From NCBI GenBank assembly GCA_015660815.1, contig JACSDF010000003.1, forward strand, positions 1-64,000: a DNA stretch of 64,000 nt, written 5' to 3'. A model generated the notes under the pieces. The model saw nothing but the letters and a program-made list of their open reading frames with translations, made no database searches and was not told the origin of the DNA. Positions 1 through 8,827 of this stretch are shown here, in pieces. Made by a program: the position numbers and the translations under genes. The stretch comes from Actinomycetota bacterium (lineage in GTDB: Bacteria > Actinomycetota > Actinomycetes > Nanopelagicales > Nanopelagicaceae). Numbering within the stretch: the first letter of the stretch is position 1; each line of letters starts with the position of its first letter.

Positions 1-177
1 GATGAAGTTGCGCGCATTCTTGGTACTCGCGACGTTATTGCCGTTTTATGGGGTAAGAGCGCACAAGAACTTGCATCTTATTTTTCTCAAGAGTTGGTTA
101 TCTCCGGAGTTCATCCAAGTTCTTTATCGGCATATCGTGGGTTCTTTGGATCAAAACCATTCTCTCGAGTCAATTAG
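1..177 (+). CDS. ung: Uracil-DNA glycosylase, C-terminal part (cut by window start)
   Basis: Frame 1 is open from the first base to a TAG at 175-177 and encodes the last 58 residues of a family 1 uracil-DNA glycosylase, which removes uracil from DNA to start base excision repair. The visible motifs are VLWGKSAQ followed by HPSSLSAYRGFFG, the leucine-intercalation loop with its catalytic histidine (usual form HPSPLSA.RGFFG; here Ser replaces the second Pro). The protein ends in FSRVN, like other Ung tails. The N-terminal part lies outside the window. A longer open frame that starts at base 2 covers the same DNA but shows no family features and is a shadow. Confidence 0.9.
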   Translation, partial: DEVARILGTRDVIAVLWGKSAQELASYFSQELVISGVHPSSLSAYRGFFGSKPFSRVN

Positions 178-225
178 ATATTGGCAGGTAAAGGGCGTTC
201 AGCTATCCAGTGGTGAAAGACTAGA

Positions 226-249
226 ACCCCGCAGATTTCTCTACGGGGT
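226..249. terminator. Bidirectional hairpin between ung and the purine permease
   Basis: Arms ACCCCG (226-231) and CGGGGT (244-249). Read on the minus strand, the stem extends to 10 bp, including one T-G wobble, and closes on a GAAA tetraloop. It lies 49 nt after the ung stop and 23 nt after the permease stop, between two convergent genes. The T tract is weak on both sides, so terminator function is inferred from the stem and its position. Confidence 0.55.
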
Positions 250-271
250 CCCAGTTGATTTCTTTGAGTTT

Positions 272-1708
272 TTATCCGATCCAAGCGTTAATAGGTGAAG
301 TAAAGAAGTAGATCATGAATAATCCAGATACTAGAAGCAGTAGAGGATGAACTTCTTGTCGTCGACCTTGAACGAAGCGAATGACTACATGTGAGATGAA
401 GCCAGCGCCAATTCCAACTGAAATATTGTAAGTAAATGGCATCAAAATGATCGTTAAGAAGGCCGGAATAGCAATTCCGTAATCATCCCAATCGATTTTC
501 TTGATTTGGGTCATCATTAAGAAACCGACGATAACGAGTGCCGGTGTTGCAGCCTCATAAGGAATGACTGCCACAAGTGGAGCAAGGAAAGTCGTCAGTA
601 AAAATAGGAAACCGGTGACAAGAGATGCCAGTCCAGTTCGTGCGCCTTCTCCAACGCCCGCAGCAGATTCAATGTAGCTCGTATTTGATGAGATGCTTCC
701 GGCGCCACCTGCAACGGCGGCGAGAGAATCAACTAACAAAATACGATCATTGTTTGGGATATTTCCATCTTTATCAATGAGATCGGCTTCATAACCTATG
801 GCAGTAACTGTTCCAACGGTGTCAAAGAAATCTGATAGAAGAAGCGTGAAAACTAGAAGGATGCAGGCGATAAGTGGTATCCGATCGAAGGAGCCAAAAA
901 GGTTAAAATCTCCAAATAAAGAGAAATCAGGTGTACCAACTACGTCGCTTGGAACTACCGGAACGTTAAGTCCCCAACCCTTTGGATTAACTTCACCTGT
1001 TGCTCCATTAAAGCCAGGGCCGATTTTAAATGCAGACTCCACTGCGATTGCAGCAACTGTGGCCGCAGCGATTCCAATGAGAAGTGCGCCTTTAACTTTC
1101 TTAACCATCAAGATAATCATTAAGAATAGACCGAGTGCAAAGATAATAATTGGCCAACCAACAAGGGTTCCGTTATCACCTAAAGTTACAGGTACCGGAC
1201 CTGCGCCGGTTTTTCTGACAAATCCAGCATCGACTAGACCGATGAGCGCAATAAATAAACCAATGCCCACAGATATCGCGATCTTTAACTGCGCTGGAAC
1301 GGCCTTGAAGACTGCAGTTCTAAATCCAGTTAGGACAAGAATCGTAATAATGATGCCCTCAAGAACTACGAGTCCCATTGCTTCAGCCCACGTCATCTGG
1401 GATGCAATTCCAACGGCAACAAAAGTGTTCAACCCTAAACCTGTTGCAAGTGCAAGAGGGTAGTTACCGACAACGCCCATGAGAATTGTAAGAATTCCAG
1501 CCATTAGCGCCGTCATTGCGGCAACAGCAGCTAAATTTGGTGCATCTCCACCGCCAAGATATTTGCCATTCACATCCTTGGAGAGACCGATAATCAAGGG
1601 GTTGAGAGCAACGATGTATGCCATCGTGAAAAATGTGACGAAACCGCCGCGAATTTCACGAGATACGGTTGACCCACGTTCTGTAATTTTGAAATATGAA
1701 TCGAGCAT
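272..1708 (-). CDS. NCS2-family purine permease, AzgA/PbuG type
   Basis: A 478-residue polytopic membrane protein that imports purine bases (adenine, guanine or hypoxanthine), probably by proton symport. AzgA-branch signatures are TMAYIVALNPLII (28-40), ATGLGLNTFVAVG (88-100) and, in the second half, a DFFDTVGT segment that is diagnostic for this branch. The length is near the family norm (about 430-480). The ATG is preceded by AAAGGG with 8 nt spacing. The upstream gap holds two small hairpins (1736-1752 and 1766-1783) but I recognise no purine riboswitch. It fits with apt, further along the window, as a salvage route. The exact base specificity cannot be told from sequence. Confidence 0.9.
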   Translation of the reverse strand: MLDSYFKITERGSTVSREIRGGFVTFFTMAYIVALNPLIIGLSKDVNGKYLGGGDAPNLAAVAAMTALMAGILTILMGVVGNYPLALATGLGLNTFVAVGIASQMTWAEAMGLVVLEGIIITILVLTGFRTAVFKAVPAQLKIAISVGIGLFIALIGLVDAGFVRKTGAGPVPVTLGDNGTLVGWPIIIFALGLFLMIILMVKKVKGALLIGIAAATVAAIAVESAFKIGPGFNGATGEVNPKGWGLNVPVVPSDVVGTPDFSLFGDFNLFGSFDRIPLIACILLVFTLLLSDFFDTVGTVTAIGYEADLIDKDGNIPNNDRILLVDSLAAVAGGAGSISSNTSYIESAAGVGEGARTGLASLVTGFLFLLTTFLAPLVAVIPYEAATPALVIVGFLMMTQIKKIDWDDYGIAIPAFLTIILMPFTYNISVGIGAGFISHVVIRFVQGRRQEVHPLLLLVSGLFMIYFFTSPINAWIG

Positions 1709-1735
1709 GGATTATCCCTTTCTGTTTTGGTATCG

Positions 1736-1783
1736 GGGGTGTTTACGACCCCGTGTGTGATGATTCGGCCAACACAAAGGCCG
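1736..1783. other. Two short hairpins upstream of the purine permease
   Basis: GGGGT-gtttacg-ACCCC (1736-1752) and CGGCC-aacacaaa-GGCCG (1766-1783) lie in the 97-nt gap between the YczE-like gene and the permease, within its probable 5' leader. They do not match the purine, PRPP or guanidine riboswitch consensus that I know. They could terminate or attenuate read-through. Confidence 0.3.
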
Positions 1784-1805
1784 GGGGATAAGAAGAGGCT
1801 AATGG

Positions 1806-2474
1806 TTACCGAGAAGTTAGACGCGCCACCACACCGAGAGCGATCGCTATTGATTGCCCTATTAGAGCGGCAAATAGGAGCGTACCAAGGCCAACCTTGC
1901 CTCCCAGCAAGGCACCTAGAGCTACCACGGTTAGTTCAATACCGAGTCGAACGCGGCCAACGCGTACCCCCGTACGATTATGAATTGCAGTCATTAATCC
2001 ATCTCGAGGCCCGGATCCTAAGCCGCAGGTAATATAGAAACTAGTTGCAACTCCCACCATGCCTATTCCTAAGAGTGCGAAAACAACTCCCGTGAAAAAG
2101 CCCTTTTGAATTGGAATAAAAGAAACACCCACTTGAATCGCTACCGCAATTATCACCAAATTAGAAATCGTTCCAAAACCCGGTTTTTCTCGAAGTGGAA
2201 TCCAAGCAAGCAATACAACGGCGCTAATCCAAAAAGTCGACCACCCCATCGTTATGTTCAAATTATTCGATATTCCCTGAGCAAGAACCGACCAAGGTGT
2301 ATTTCCAATATTGCTCTGAATAAGAAACGCATCGCCCAAACCAAATGTGAATAGAGCAGTGAAAAGAATGAATATTCTTAAAGGGTTCAAATCCCAACGC
2401 CCACTTGCTGTCCATGGAGTTTTTGGAACGCTTCGATGAGGGCGCAAGAACTCCATGAAGGCATTGGTCGACAT
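1806..2474 (-). CDS. YczE/YyaS/YitT-family integral membrane protein
   Basis: A 222-residue protein with about five or six hydrophobic helices. It matches the YczE-like family in the segments GLGDAFLIQSNIGNTPWSVL, YITCGLGSGPRDGLMTAI and RTGVRVGRVRLGIE. The family is common in Actinobacteria and Firmicutes and its substrate is unknown. The ATG at 2474 has no Shine-Dalgarno at a useful distance. Instead a -10-like TAGACT ends 6 nt upstream, so the mRNA is probably leaderless. It is divergent from the DUF554 gene and codirectional with the purine permease, separated by 97 nt. Confidence 0.8.
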   Translation of the reverse strand: MSTNAFMEFLRPHRSVPKTPWTASGRWDLNPLRIFILFTALFTFGLGDAFLIQSNIGNTPWSVLAQGISNNLNITMGWSTFWISAVVLLAWIPLREKPGFGTISNLVIIAVAIQVGVSFIPIQKGFFTGVVFALLGIGMVGVATSFYITCGLGSGPRDGLMTAIHNRTGVRVGRVRLGIELTVVALGALLGGKVGLGTLLFAALIGQSIAIALGVVARLTSR

Positions 2475-2480
2475 TGTGGG

Positions 2481-2548
2481 AGTCTATTGCCTCCATTGTG
2501 TTTAGAGGGTATTTGAATGTTGCATCTAGATTTAGTTTTGCGTAGCCT
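2481..2548. promoter_or_regulatory. Divergent promoters of the YczE-like and DUF554 genes
   Basis: Minus strand: -10 TAGACT at 2481-2486, 6 nt before the ATG at 2474. Plus strand: -35 TTGCAT at 2520-2525, a 17-nt spacer and -10 TAGCCT at 2543-2548, 7 nt before the ATG at 2556. Both predict transcripts that start at or next to the start codon. Confidence 0.6.
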
Positions 2549-2555
2549 TTGCAGA

Positions 2556-3290
2556 ATGTTTCCCGGAATTGGCTCCGTAATTAATGTAATAGCAATAGTT
2601 ATTGGTTCTTCGATCGGAGTATTAGTAGGAAATCGTATGGGTATTCGTACTCGTATTCTTCTCACAGATGTACTTGGGTTAGTCGTTTTGGTAAGTGCAG
2701 CATCTGCCTTGATTCCTATGTGGTCTTCACAATACACATCTGCATTTCCCCAAGGTTGGTCCTTACTAGTTATTTTGGGCTCATTACTAATCGGCGGCCT
2801 CTTAGGATCTGCACTAGATTTAGAATCCAAATTAGATCACATGGGTGAAGCGTTGAGAAAACGCTTTAAAGCCTCAAAGGAGAGCCCCTTCGTAGAAGGC
2901 TTTGTTTCGGCCGCGCTCTTATTTGCCATCGGCCCTTTAGCTATTCTCGGTTCAATTAGTGATGGCATGTCTACAGGCATTGACCAACTCTTGCTTAAAA
3001 GCACATTAGATTTCTTTGCAGCGATGGCCTTTGCTAGCTCGCTTGGATGGGGAGTTGCGGCATCGGCCATACCAGTGGCAATCTATCAAGGCTTTTGGAC
3101 TGTTACAGGGCTCTCCCTCGGTGAGATTTTAAGCCCCTACCAAATTGATGCGATGACCATAGTTGGCGGCATATTGCTTATAACAATTGGTTTAAAGCTA
3201 CTAAATATTAAGAACGTTGCAGTTGCCAACCTTCTTCCTGCGCTAGCTATCGCCCCAATTTTGGCATTGGTCGTACATAGTTTTAATTAG
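2556..3290 (+). CDS. DUF554 family membrane protein (YdfK/YqgA-like)
   Basis: A 244-residue integral membrane protein with about seven hydrophobic segments. It begins MFPGIGSVINVIAIVIGSSI, the conserved opening of the DUF554 family. Further conserved pieces are GSLLIGGLLGSALDLE and FASSLGWGVAASAIPVAIYQG. The function is unknown; transport has been suggested for the family. An in-frame ATG at 2517 would add 13 residues, but the family N-terminus and a -35/-10 promoter that ends 7 nt before 2556 both favour the internal ATG. The gene stops 9 nt before the convergent alcohol dehydrogenase, leaving no room for a separate terminator. Confidence 0.85.
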   Translation: MFPGIGSVINVIAIVIGSSIGVLVGNRMGIRTRILLTDVLGLVVLVSAASALIPMWSSQYTSAFPQGWSLLVILGSLLIGGLLGSALDLESKLDHMGEALRKRFKASKESPFVEGFVSAALLFAIGPLAILGSISDGMSTGIDQLLLKSTLDFFAAMAFASSLGWGVAASAIPVAIYQGFWTVTGLSLGEILSPYQIDAMTIVGGILLITIGLKLLNIKNVAVANLLPALAIAPILALVVHSFN

Positions 3291-3299
3291 TGCAGTGTG

Positions 3300-4340
3300 T
3301 TAAAAGGTTGAAGCGTCAATGACAAATCTATATTTAACATCACTAGCAACGGTACGTTCGTAGGCAGTATTAACATAGCCGGCAGAAATTACTTCAACAT
3401 CACTGACAATTGAATGTTTACCGCAAAAATCAAGCATCTCCTGAATCTCAGGAATTCCACCAATCATTGATCCGGCGATACGGCGACGCCCATTAAGAAG
3501 AGAGCCAACGTTGACACTATATGGTTTACCTGGCAATCCGATGACAACGAGCGTTCCATCTAATGTGAGAAGATCTAGATATGTATTGATATCCAAATCA
3601 GCGCTCACTGTATTTAAAATCAAGTCGAAAGTTTTATGTAGTGGCTTTAGAAGCGATGTATCTTTAGTGACAACAAAATGATCAGCTCCCATTTCGAGAG
3701 CATCGCTCTCTTTATCGGGGGAGTGTGAAAAGACTGTAACTTCTGCGCCCATCGCATGTGCAAACTTAACTCCCATGTGGCCAAGACCGCCTAAACCCAT
3801 CACGCCTATTTTCATCCCCGGCCCAGCGCCCCATGTACGAAGTGGTGAGTACAAAGTAATACCAGCACATAGAAGTGGTGCAACCCCGGCAAGCGGGAGA
3901 TTTGAAGGTATATGTACGGCATAATCTTGATTGATAATGAAACTATCTGCATAACCACCATAAGCAACGCTCGTACCATCGCGTTCTAGCGTGTTATAGG
4001 TACCTGTCATTCCCTCCACACAATATTGCTGCAACCCCTGCACGCAACTTGTGCACTTTCGACATGAATCGATAAAGACACCCACGCCAATGAGATCTCC
4101 AACGGCAAATTTTGTAACAGAATCCCCAACGGCCGTGACAACGCCAGCGATTTCATGACCTGGAACCATAGGAAATAACGCCGGACCCCACTCTTGACGG
4201 ACTTGGTGAATATCGGAGTGACAGATTCCGGCAAATGCAATATCTAAAACAACATCATCTGGACCTAGTTCGCGTCGTTCAAACTCAAAAGGAGCCAAGG
4301 GTGCGTTCGGTGTGATTGCTGCTAAACCACGAGATTTCAC
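3300..4340 (-). CDS. Zinc-dependent alcohol dehydrogenase, YahK/CAD-like
   Basis: A 346-residue medium-chain dehydrogenase/reductase that would oxidise alcohols or reduce aldehydes with NAD(P). Catalytic zinc ligands are C40 (CHSDIH), H61-E62 (GHEIAG) and C158. Structural zinc cysteines are C93, C96, C99 and C107. The Rossmann motif GLGGLGHMG starts at residue 182. I chose the GTG at 4340 because AAGGAG lies 7 nt upstream and the next residues (KSRGLAA) resemble family starts. A longer frame to 4457 only adds unrelated sequence inside tdk. The GTG lies next to the tdk stop (4345-4347), so the two genes are probably cotranscribed. The substrate is not predictable. Confidence 0.88.
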   Translation of the reverse strand: MKSRGLAAITPNAPLAPFEFERRELGPDDVVLDIAFAGICHSDIHQVRQEWGPALFPMVPGHEIAGVVTAVGDSVTKFAVGDLIGVGVFIDSCRKCTSCVQGLQQYCVEGMTGTYNTLERDGTSVAYGGYADSFIINQDYAVHIPSNLPLAGVAPLLCAGITLYSPLRTWGAGPGMKIGVMGLGGLGHMGVKFAHAMGAEVTVFSHSPDKESDALEMGADHFVVTKDTSLLKPLHKTFDLILNTVSADLDINTYLDLLTLDGTLVVIGLPGKPYSVNVGSLLNGRRRIAGSMIGGIPEIQEMLDFCGKHSIVSDVEVISAGYVNTAYERTVASDVKYRFVIDASTF

Positions 4341-4344
4341 GGCA

Positions 4345-4989
4345 TTACTCCTTAAATGGAAGAGGTTGTGATGATATGTGACCGGCGCGTGAAGCGCGCG
4401 CCGTAACGTGGCGCATATGGTGGCGGCGGCATAAGACTTCATAAGCAATTTCTGCACCGGGTGTTACATCACCAACAACGACTTGCTCGCCCTCGATAAC
4501 CATCGTGCCACCTTGTGTACGAGCGTTATGGGTGGCCCTAGAGCCGCACCAACATAGAGCTTCAACTTGGAGTGCGTGGATTCGATCAGAGAGTTCAATT
4601 AATCGAGCCGAACCTGGAAAGAGCAAGGTTTGGAAATCAGTGAGAATGCCAAAGGCAAAAACATCAATACCTAGACCATCTACGATTTTGGCGAGCTGTT
4701 CAATCTGCTTTCGCTCGTAGAACTGTGCCTCATCGCAGATTATGTAATCGATACGATCTCCGGCAGATAAATGGTCAACGACATGTTTGTGTAAATCTAA
4801 TCCAGGACTAACTTCTATGGCAGGAGAGGTTAGTCCCAGACGAGATGAAATGACACCAGAACCGGCGCGATCTTTACTGGTAAAGATGACCCCACTGCGT
4901 CCGCGACTGTGGTGGTTATGAGCAGTTTGCAGAGCAAGTGTCGATTTACCACTATCCATGGTTCCGCAGTAATAAATTAACTCAGCCAT
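4345..4989 (-). CDS. tdk: Thymidine kinase
   Basis: A 214-residue type II thymidine kinase that phosphorylates thymidine in pyrimidine salvage. The P-loop is GTMDSGKST (9-17), the Walker B/lasso region contains ICDEAQF, and zinc ligands are supplied by CWCG and the C-terminal CRRHH. An upstream ATG at 4998 is possible, but AGGA lies 8 nt before the ATG at 4989 and family members start with the MAELxYY pattern seen here. The end overlaps the Shine-Dalgarno region of the downstream dehydrogenase gene. Confidence 0.92.
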   Translation of the reverse strand: MAELIYYCGTMDSGKSTLALQTAHNHHSRGRSGVIFTSKDRAGSGVISSRLGLTSPAIEVSPGLDLHKHVVDHLSAGDRIDYIICDEAQFYERKQIEQLAKIVDGLGIDVFAFGILTDFQTLLFPGSARLIELSDRIHALQVEALCWCGSRATHNARTQGGTMVIEGEQVVVGDVTPGAEIAYEVLCRRHHMRHVTARASRAGHISSQPLPFKE

Positions 4990-5010
4990 GAAAACCATCC
5001 TGCCACATCA

Positions 5011-6861
5011 TCAGTCAAAGACCCCTTTTTCCTTTAAGGCCGATTCTAATAATGGCTTCAAATGAAGAGACATCGCTATCGATATGTGTGACCTATCACG
5101 ATAGGCGACGATGGAATCCTTTACTGCTGGGCAAATATCGCTGCAAAGCCAAGGAGTAGGGTCAATTGCTTCAAATCCCGGGATTACTAAGACTGGTGAT
5201 TTTTCAGATGTATCGCATTCGTTCGCGTCACGTATTGCCAAACAGGATGGGATATCCACAAGTGGATGGGGAGTGTCACTTATATAGATTAAGTGCTCAC
5301 TTGCACCTTTGAGGGAGTTAAGTAGTTTGATTTGACCATTTCTCCACCATTCCTGAGGATTTGGATCTTTCTGCGGAGCTGAAAAGTATTGGAAACTGCT
5401 CATTATCACAGCTAGTGGGCGGATAGATTGAATGCGTTCATACGAGTTTTTTCGCCATTCGGCACACTTGGCATACTTAAATCCTCCATCATCATCGCGT
5501 GGAGCATCTACTGCAGGACATGCAGATTTAGTTAAAGATAATAACTTGATACCTCTTTCCATAGCTATTTTTTCCAAGGCCGGAAACCACTGAGCTGCGT
5601 GCGAATCTCCATAGAGAACAATTGTTTTGTCAGAATTTACATCCCCATATGTACAGTCGCCTGATTTGTTTCCGCTGTGTGAGACGTGACAACCATCCCC
5701 AACAACTATTGGTTTAGCGATGACTTCGGCCAAATTAAAGGTAAAGGGCGCATTGCCACTGGTTGAAATATTTGATGGGACCGATGTAGCAATCGCTACG
5801 GCAAATATTAGTGATAACGCTGTCGTTGATATAGCTGCCAAATAAACTTTTCGTGGTGCAATCTTTAGATGTCTGATCGGTTCTTCGAAAGCTCTGTTTG
5901 TAAGGTCAGCTAAGAAAATTGTAAGTAAAATGCAAAAAGCTCTTTCAAGGAGAGTCAAAGGCCTACCTAATGCACTGCTAGGGATAACCAAAACCGGCCA
6001 ATGCCACAGATAAAGCGGATAAGAGATTTTACCAAGCCATTGGCTTAAACGATTATTTGAGATGTTATTTAAAGTTGGCGGCCATATCGGAATTGTTGCT
6101 ATCAAAAGCGCGGTCGCAAGAACCGGGACGAGTGCATTAATTCCTGGGAAAAGCGTCGAATCATCGAAATAAAATGATGTTACAACCAAAACAGCAAAAG
6201 CCGACCAAGGAAGTAATCGATGGGTAACCACTGGAGGAGGAATGAAAAGTAGTAGTGCCCCTATTCCTAACTCCCAAGCTCGAGTAGGAAGTGAATAGAA
6301 TGCCCAAATTGGTGCAACCTGAACCATAATTATAGAAAGTATTAAAGAGAGCGCTGTTATTGTTGCAATTCCGATCAGTATTGTTCTTTTACCTTTGCGC
6401 GCAAGTAAAACAAGAATAATGGGCCACACTAAATAGAACTGTTCTTCAACGGCTAGAGACCAGTAGTGGATAAATGGCGAAGGTGTTGCATCGAGATTTT
6501 GATAATCATTTTCCCACCAAGCAAAAAGATAGTTTGAAATGTAAGCACCCGCGGCAAAAAAATCTCGGCCTAATTCGTTTCGATTAATTGCTGGCAATAA
6601 AGACCAGGAGATTAACGCCGTGGCAAATAAGACATATACCGATGCGGGGAGAAGGCGTTTGATACGCCGCTGGTAAAAAGCACCAAATTCGAATTTTCCA
6701 GTCAGCTCTATTTCGCGAAGTATTAATCCTGTAATGAGGTAGCCAGAGATAACATAGAAGATATCTACGCCGATAAATCCACCTGGTACCAGTCGGGCGT
6801 GAAAGAGAGTTACTACTATTGCAGCAAAGGCTCTAAGGCCTTGGATTTGTAGAATGCGCAA
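5011..6861 (-). CDS. Membrane O-acyltransferase with C-terminal SGNH hydrolase domain (OafA/YrhL type)
   Basis: A 616-residue fusion of an acyltransferase-3 membrane domain (about 1-345, ten or so helices) and an extracytoplasmic SGNH domain. Acyltransferase marks are H21, GGFIGVDIFYVISGYLITG (27-45) and RRIKRLLP. The SGNH part has the nucleophile block GDSHAAQW (S420) and a C-terminal D589-x-x-H592. Such proteins O-acetylate cell-surface glycans or peptidoglycan. The start codon is TTG, 2 nt after the apt stop, with no other start nearby, so translation is probably coupled to apt. The target polymer is unknown. Confidence 0.9.
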   Translation of the reverse strand: MRILQIQGLRAFAAIVVTLFHARLVPGGFIGVDIFYVISGYLITGLILREIELTGKFEFGAFYQRRIKRLLPASVYVLFATALISWSLLPAINRNELGRDFFAAGAYISNYLFAWWENDYQNLDATPSPFIHYWSLAVEEQFYLVWPIILVLLARKGKRTILIGIATITALSLILSIIMVQVAPIWAFYSLPTRAWELGIGALLLFIPPPVVTHRLLPWSAFAVLVVTSFYFDDSTLFPGINALVPVLATALLIATIPIWPPTLNNISNNRLSQWLGKISYPLYLWHWPVLVIPSSALGRPLTLLERAFCILLTIFLADLTNRAFEEPIRHLKIAPRKVYLAAISTTALSLIFAVAIATSVPSNISTSGNAPFTFNLAEVIAKPIVVGDGCHVSHSGNKSGDCTYGDVNSDKTIVLYGDSHAAQWFPALEKIAMERGIKLLSLTKSACPAVDAPRDDDGGFKYAKCAEWRKNSYERIQSIRPLAVIMSSFQYFSAPQKDPNPQEWWRNGQIKLLNSLKGASEHLIYISDTPHPLVDIPSCLAIRDANECDTSEKSPVLVIPGFEAIDPTPWLCSDICPAVKDSIVAYRDRSHISIAMSLHLKPLLESALKEKGVFD

Positions 6862-6863
6862 AG

Positions 6864-7391
6864 TTATGTCACTAACAAGGAAGTAATTGTGATTTCAGGG
6901 TATTGCGCATTGAGCGCGCTGCGCCCGTTCAATCCCTCGATTTCAATGAGGGCTAAAACTGCCTCAACATGTGCTTGGCTTCTGTGTATTAGCTCAATTG
7001 CTGCGGCAATTGTTCCACCAGTGGCTAAAACATCATCGATCAGGAGTACCGATGCACCAGGTGTGATTGCATCGATATGAATCTCTAAAGTATCGGTTCC
7101 GTACTCAAGACCGTAGTTTTGTGAAATCGTTTGGTGAGGAAGTTTTCCAGCTTTTCGGATTGGAATAAAGCCTGCGTTCAATTCGTGGGCCACAGCGGAA
7201 GCGAAAATGAATCCTCGTGCTTCAATACCGGCTACCAATGTTCCGACTGTTGCATAGGAGGCAAATTTCCTGGTAATTGTTGAAAATGCATCACCATTGG
7301 CCAAGAGGGGAGTGATGTCTTGAAAACGTACTCCAGGTTTTGGATAGTCAGGGATTTCACGGATGAGCGAAAGCGCATCAACAATCTGCAT
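6864..7391 (-). CDS. apt: Adenine phosphoribosyltransferase
   Basis: A 175-residue enzyme that converts adenine and PRPP to AMP in purine salvage. The PRPP-binding motif VLLIDDVLATGGT lies at 115-127 and the N-terminal IPDYPKPGVRFQDITPLL is typical. The ATG at 7391 comes after a single base from the predicted 3' end of tRNA-Leu (7393), so there is no room for a ribosome-binding site or separate promoter. The gene is probably cotranscribed with the tRNA and released as a leaderless message by tRNA 3' processing. It is followed 2 nt later by the acyltransferase. Confidence 0.93.
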   Translation of the reverse strand: MQIVDALSLIREIPDYPKPGVRFQDITPLLANGDAFSTITRKFASYATVGTLVAGIEARGFIFASAVAHELNAGFIPIRKAGKLPHQTISQNYGLEYGTDTLEIHIDAITPGASVLLIDDVLATGGTIAAAIELIHRSQAHVEAVLALIEIEGLNGRSALNAQYPEITITSLLVT

Positions 7392-7392
7392 G

Positions 7393-7476
7393 TGTCCGAA
7401 AGGGGACTTGAACCCCTAAGCCCTTGCGGGCACTAGCACCTCAAGCTAGCGCGTCTGCCAATTCCGCCACCCGGAC
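7393..7476 (-). tRNA. tRNA-Leu (anticodon GAG)
   Basis: An 84-nt cloverleaf read on the minus strand. The acceptor stem is GTCCGGG paired with the 3' strand TTTCGGAC with wobbles, followed by discriminator A. U8 and A14 are in place. The anticodon stem is CTAGC/GCTAG around loop TTGAGGT (anticodon GAG). The long variable arm TGCCC-GCAA-GGGC defines a class II leucine tRNA, and the T-arm is GGGG-TTCAAGT-CCCC. CCA is not encoded: the DNA continues with CAT, and its ATG complement starts apt. Confidence 0.95.
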
Positions 7477-7519
7477 AGAGTGAGGGGTAAGAGTAGCAAT
7501 TCAATGAGAGAATGGCTAA

Positions 7520-8827
7520 ATGACTCCATCAACACAACTTGAAATTGAAGCAGTTCAAATTTGTCAAGATTTGATCCGAATTCCAAGCGTTAATTTTGGT
7601 GAAGGAAAGGGTGATGAGAGAGCTGTTGCTGAGTATGTAGTCGCATCATTAGCCGAAGTAGGAATCGAATCAACAATTTATGAATCTGCTCCTGGTCGAT
7701 GCAATGTTGTTGCCCGAATCAAAGGTCGTGATTCCAATCGCGCCGGATTGGTGGTTCATGGACATTTAGATGTAGTTCCGGTGAATGCCGAAGATTGGAG
7801 TGTGGATCCATTTTGTGGCGACATTATCGACGGCATGATTTGGGGCCGTGGCGCTGTTGACATGAAGAATATGGATGCGATGATTTTGGCAACGGTTAGA
7901 GAATGGGCAAGAACAAATTATGTTCCGTCGAGAGATATCGTTTTAGCTTTCTTTGCCGATGAAGAGGCCGGAAGTATTTTCGGTTCACATTGGATGGTTG
8001 ATAAGCATCCCGAACTCTTTGCTGGCTGCACTGAAGCAATCTCCGAAGTGGGCGGCTTTTCAGTGACAGTTGGTGGTGGTAAACGCTTGTACATGATTGA
8101 AACGGCAGAAAAAGGTATTCACTGGATGAAGTTAACTGCCAGTGGCCGTGCTGGTCATGGATCTGTCATGAATGATGAAAATGCGCTCACTAGATTAACT
8201 GAGGCAGTTGCGAGAATTGGAACCCATCAATGGCCACAACGCTATAGCAAGACGGTTAAAGCTTTGTTTAAACGTGTGGCTGATGCAACGGGTAAAACAT
8301 ATGACGAAAAAGACTTACGCCCGCTGTTAAGTGAACTTGGTTTCGCTGCTCGAATGATCGGCGCGACGCTTCAAAATACTGCAAACCCAACAATGCTTGA
8401 TGCTGGTTACAAAGCGAATGTGATTCCTGGATCTGCCAGTGCGGTGATTGATGGACGATTTATTCCAGGATTTGAGGATGAACTCAATGAAACAATCAAA
8501 TCTCTCATTGGCTCTCACGTCACTATTGAAACGATTACTAGAGATAAAGCCCTTGAAGTACCTTTCGAGGGAGATTTAGTTGACGCGATGTGTAATGCGA
8601 TCCTAAAAGAAGATGCAGAGGCGATTCCAGTTCCGTATTTAATGAGTGGCGGCACTGACAACAAGGCCTTAGCGGAGTTAGGAATAATTGGTTATGGATT
8701 TTCACCATTGAAATTAGATGAGGACTTTGATTTCATGGCGATGTTTCATGGAGTTGATGAACGCGTTCCAGTCGAGGGATTAACTTTTGGTGTTCGAGTT
8801 CTGAAAGATTTCCTAGAAAGCGCTTAA
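7520..8827 (+). CDS. M20 family metallopeptidase (ArgE/DapE/ACY1-like)
   Basis: A 435-residue dizinc hydrolase. Metal-site motifs are HGHLDVV (H82, D84), GRGAVDMK (bridging D114), ADEEAG (general base E148, ligand E149) and, near the end, FHGVDERVP (His ligand). The long form resembles actinobacterial M20/M25/M40 members next to undecaprenyl or acyltransferase genes; the substrate could be an N-acyl amino acid or a dipeptide. It is divergent from the tRNA-Leu/apt unit. Its TAA stop shares the TTAA at 8824-8827 with the opposing reductase gene. Confidence 0.88.
   Translation: MTPSTQLEIEAVQICQDLIRIPSVNFGEGKGDERAVAEYVVASLAEVGIESTIYESAPGRCNVVARIKGRDSNRAGLVVHGHLDVVPVNAEDWSVDPFCGDIIDGMIWGRGAVDMKNMDAMILATVREWARTNYVPSRDIVLAFFADEEAGSIFGSHWMVDKHPELFAGCTEAISEVGGFSVTVGGGKRLYMIETAEKGIHWMKLTASGRAGHGSVMNDENALTRLTEAVARIGTHQWPQRYSKTVKALFKRVADATGKTYDEKDLRPLLSELGFAARMIGATLQNTANPTMLDAGYKANVIPGSASAVIDGRFIPGFEDELNETIKSLIGSHVTIETITRDKALEVPFEGDLVDAMCNAILKEDAEAIPVPYLMSGGTDNKALAELGIIGYGFSPLKLDEDFDFMAMFHGVDERVPVEGLTFGVRVLKDFLESA

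Noticed and set aside
2-298. 98-codon plus-strand frame at the window start
   Set aside because: It overlaps the clear Ung C-terminus in another frame and has no family features.
1709-1805. Possible purine riboswitch upstream of the permease
   Set aside because: The two hairpins lack the conserved junction and loop-loop sequences of purine aptamers.
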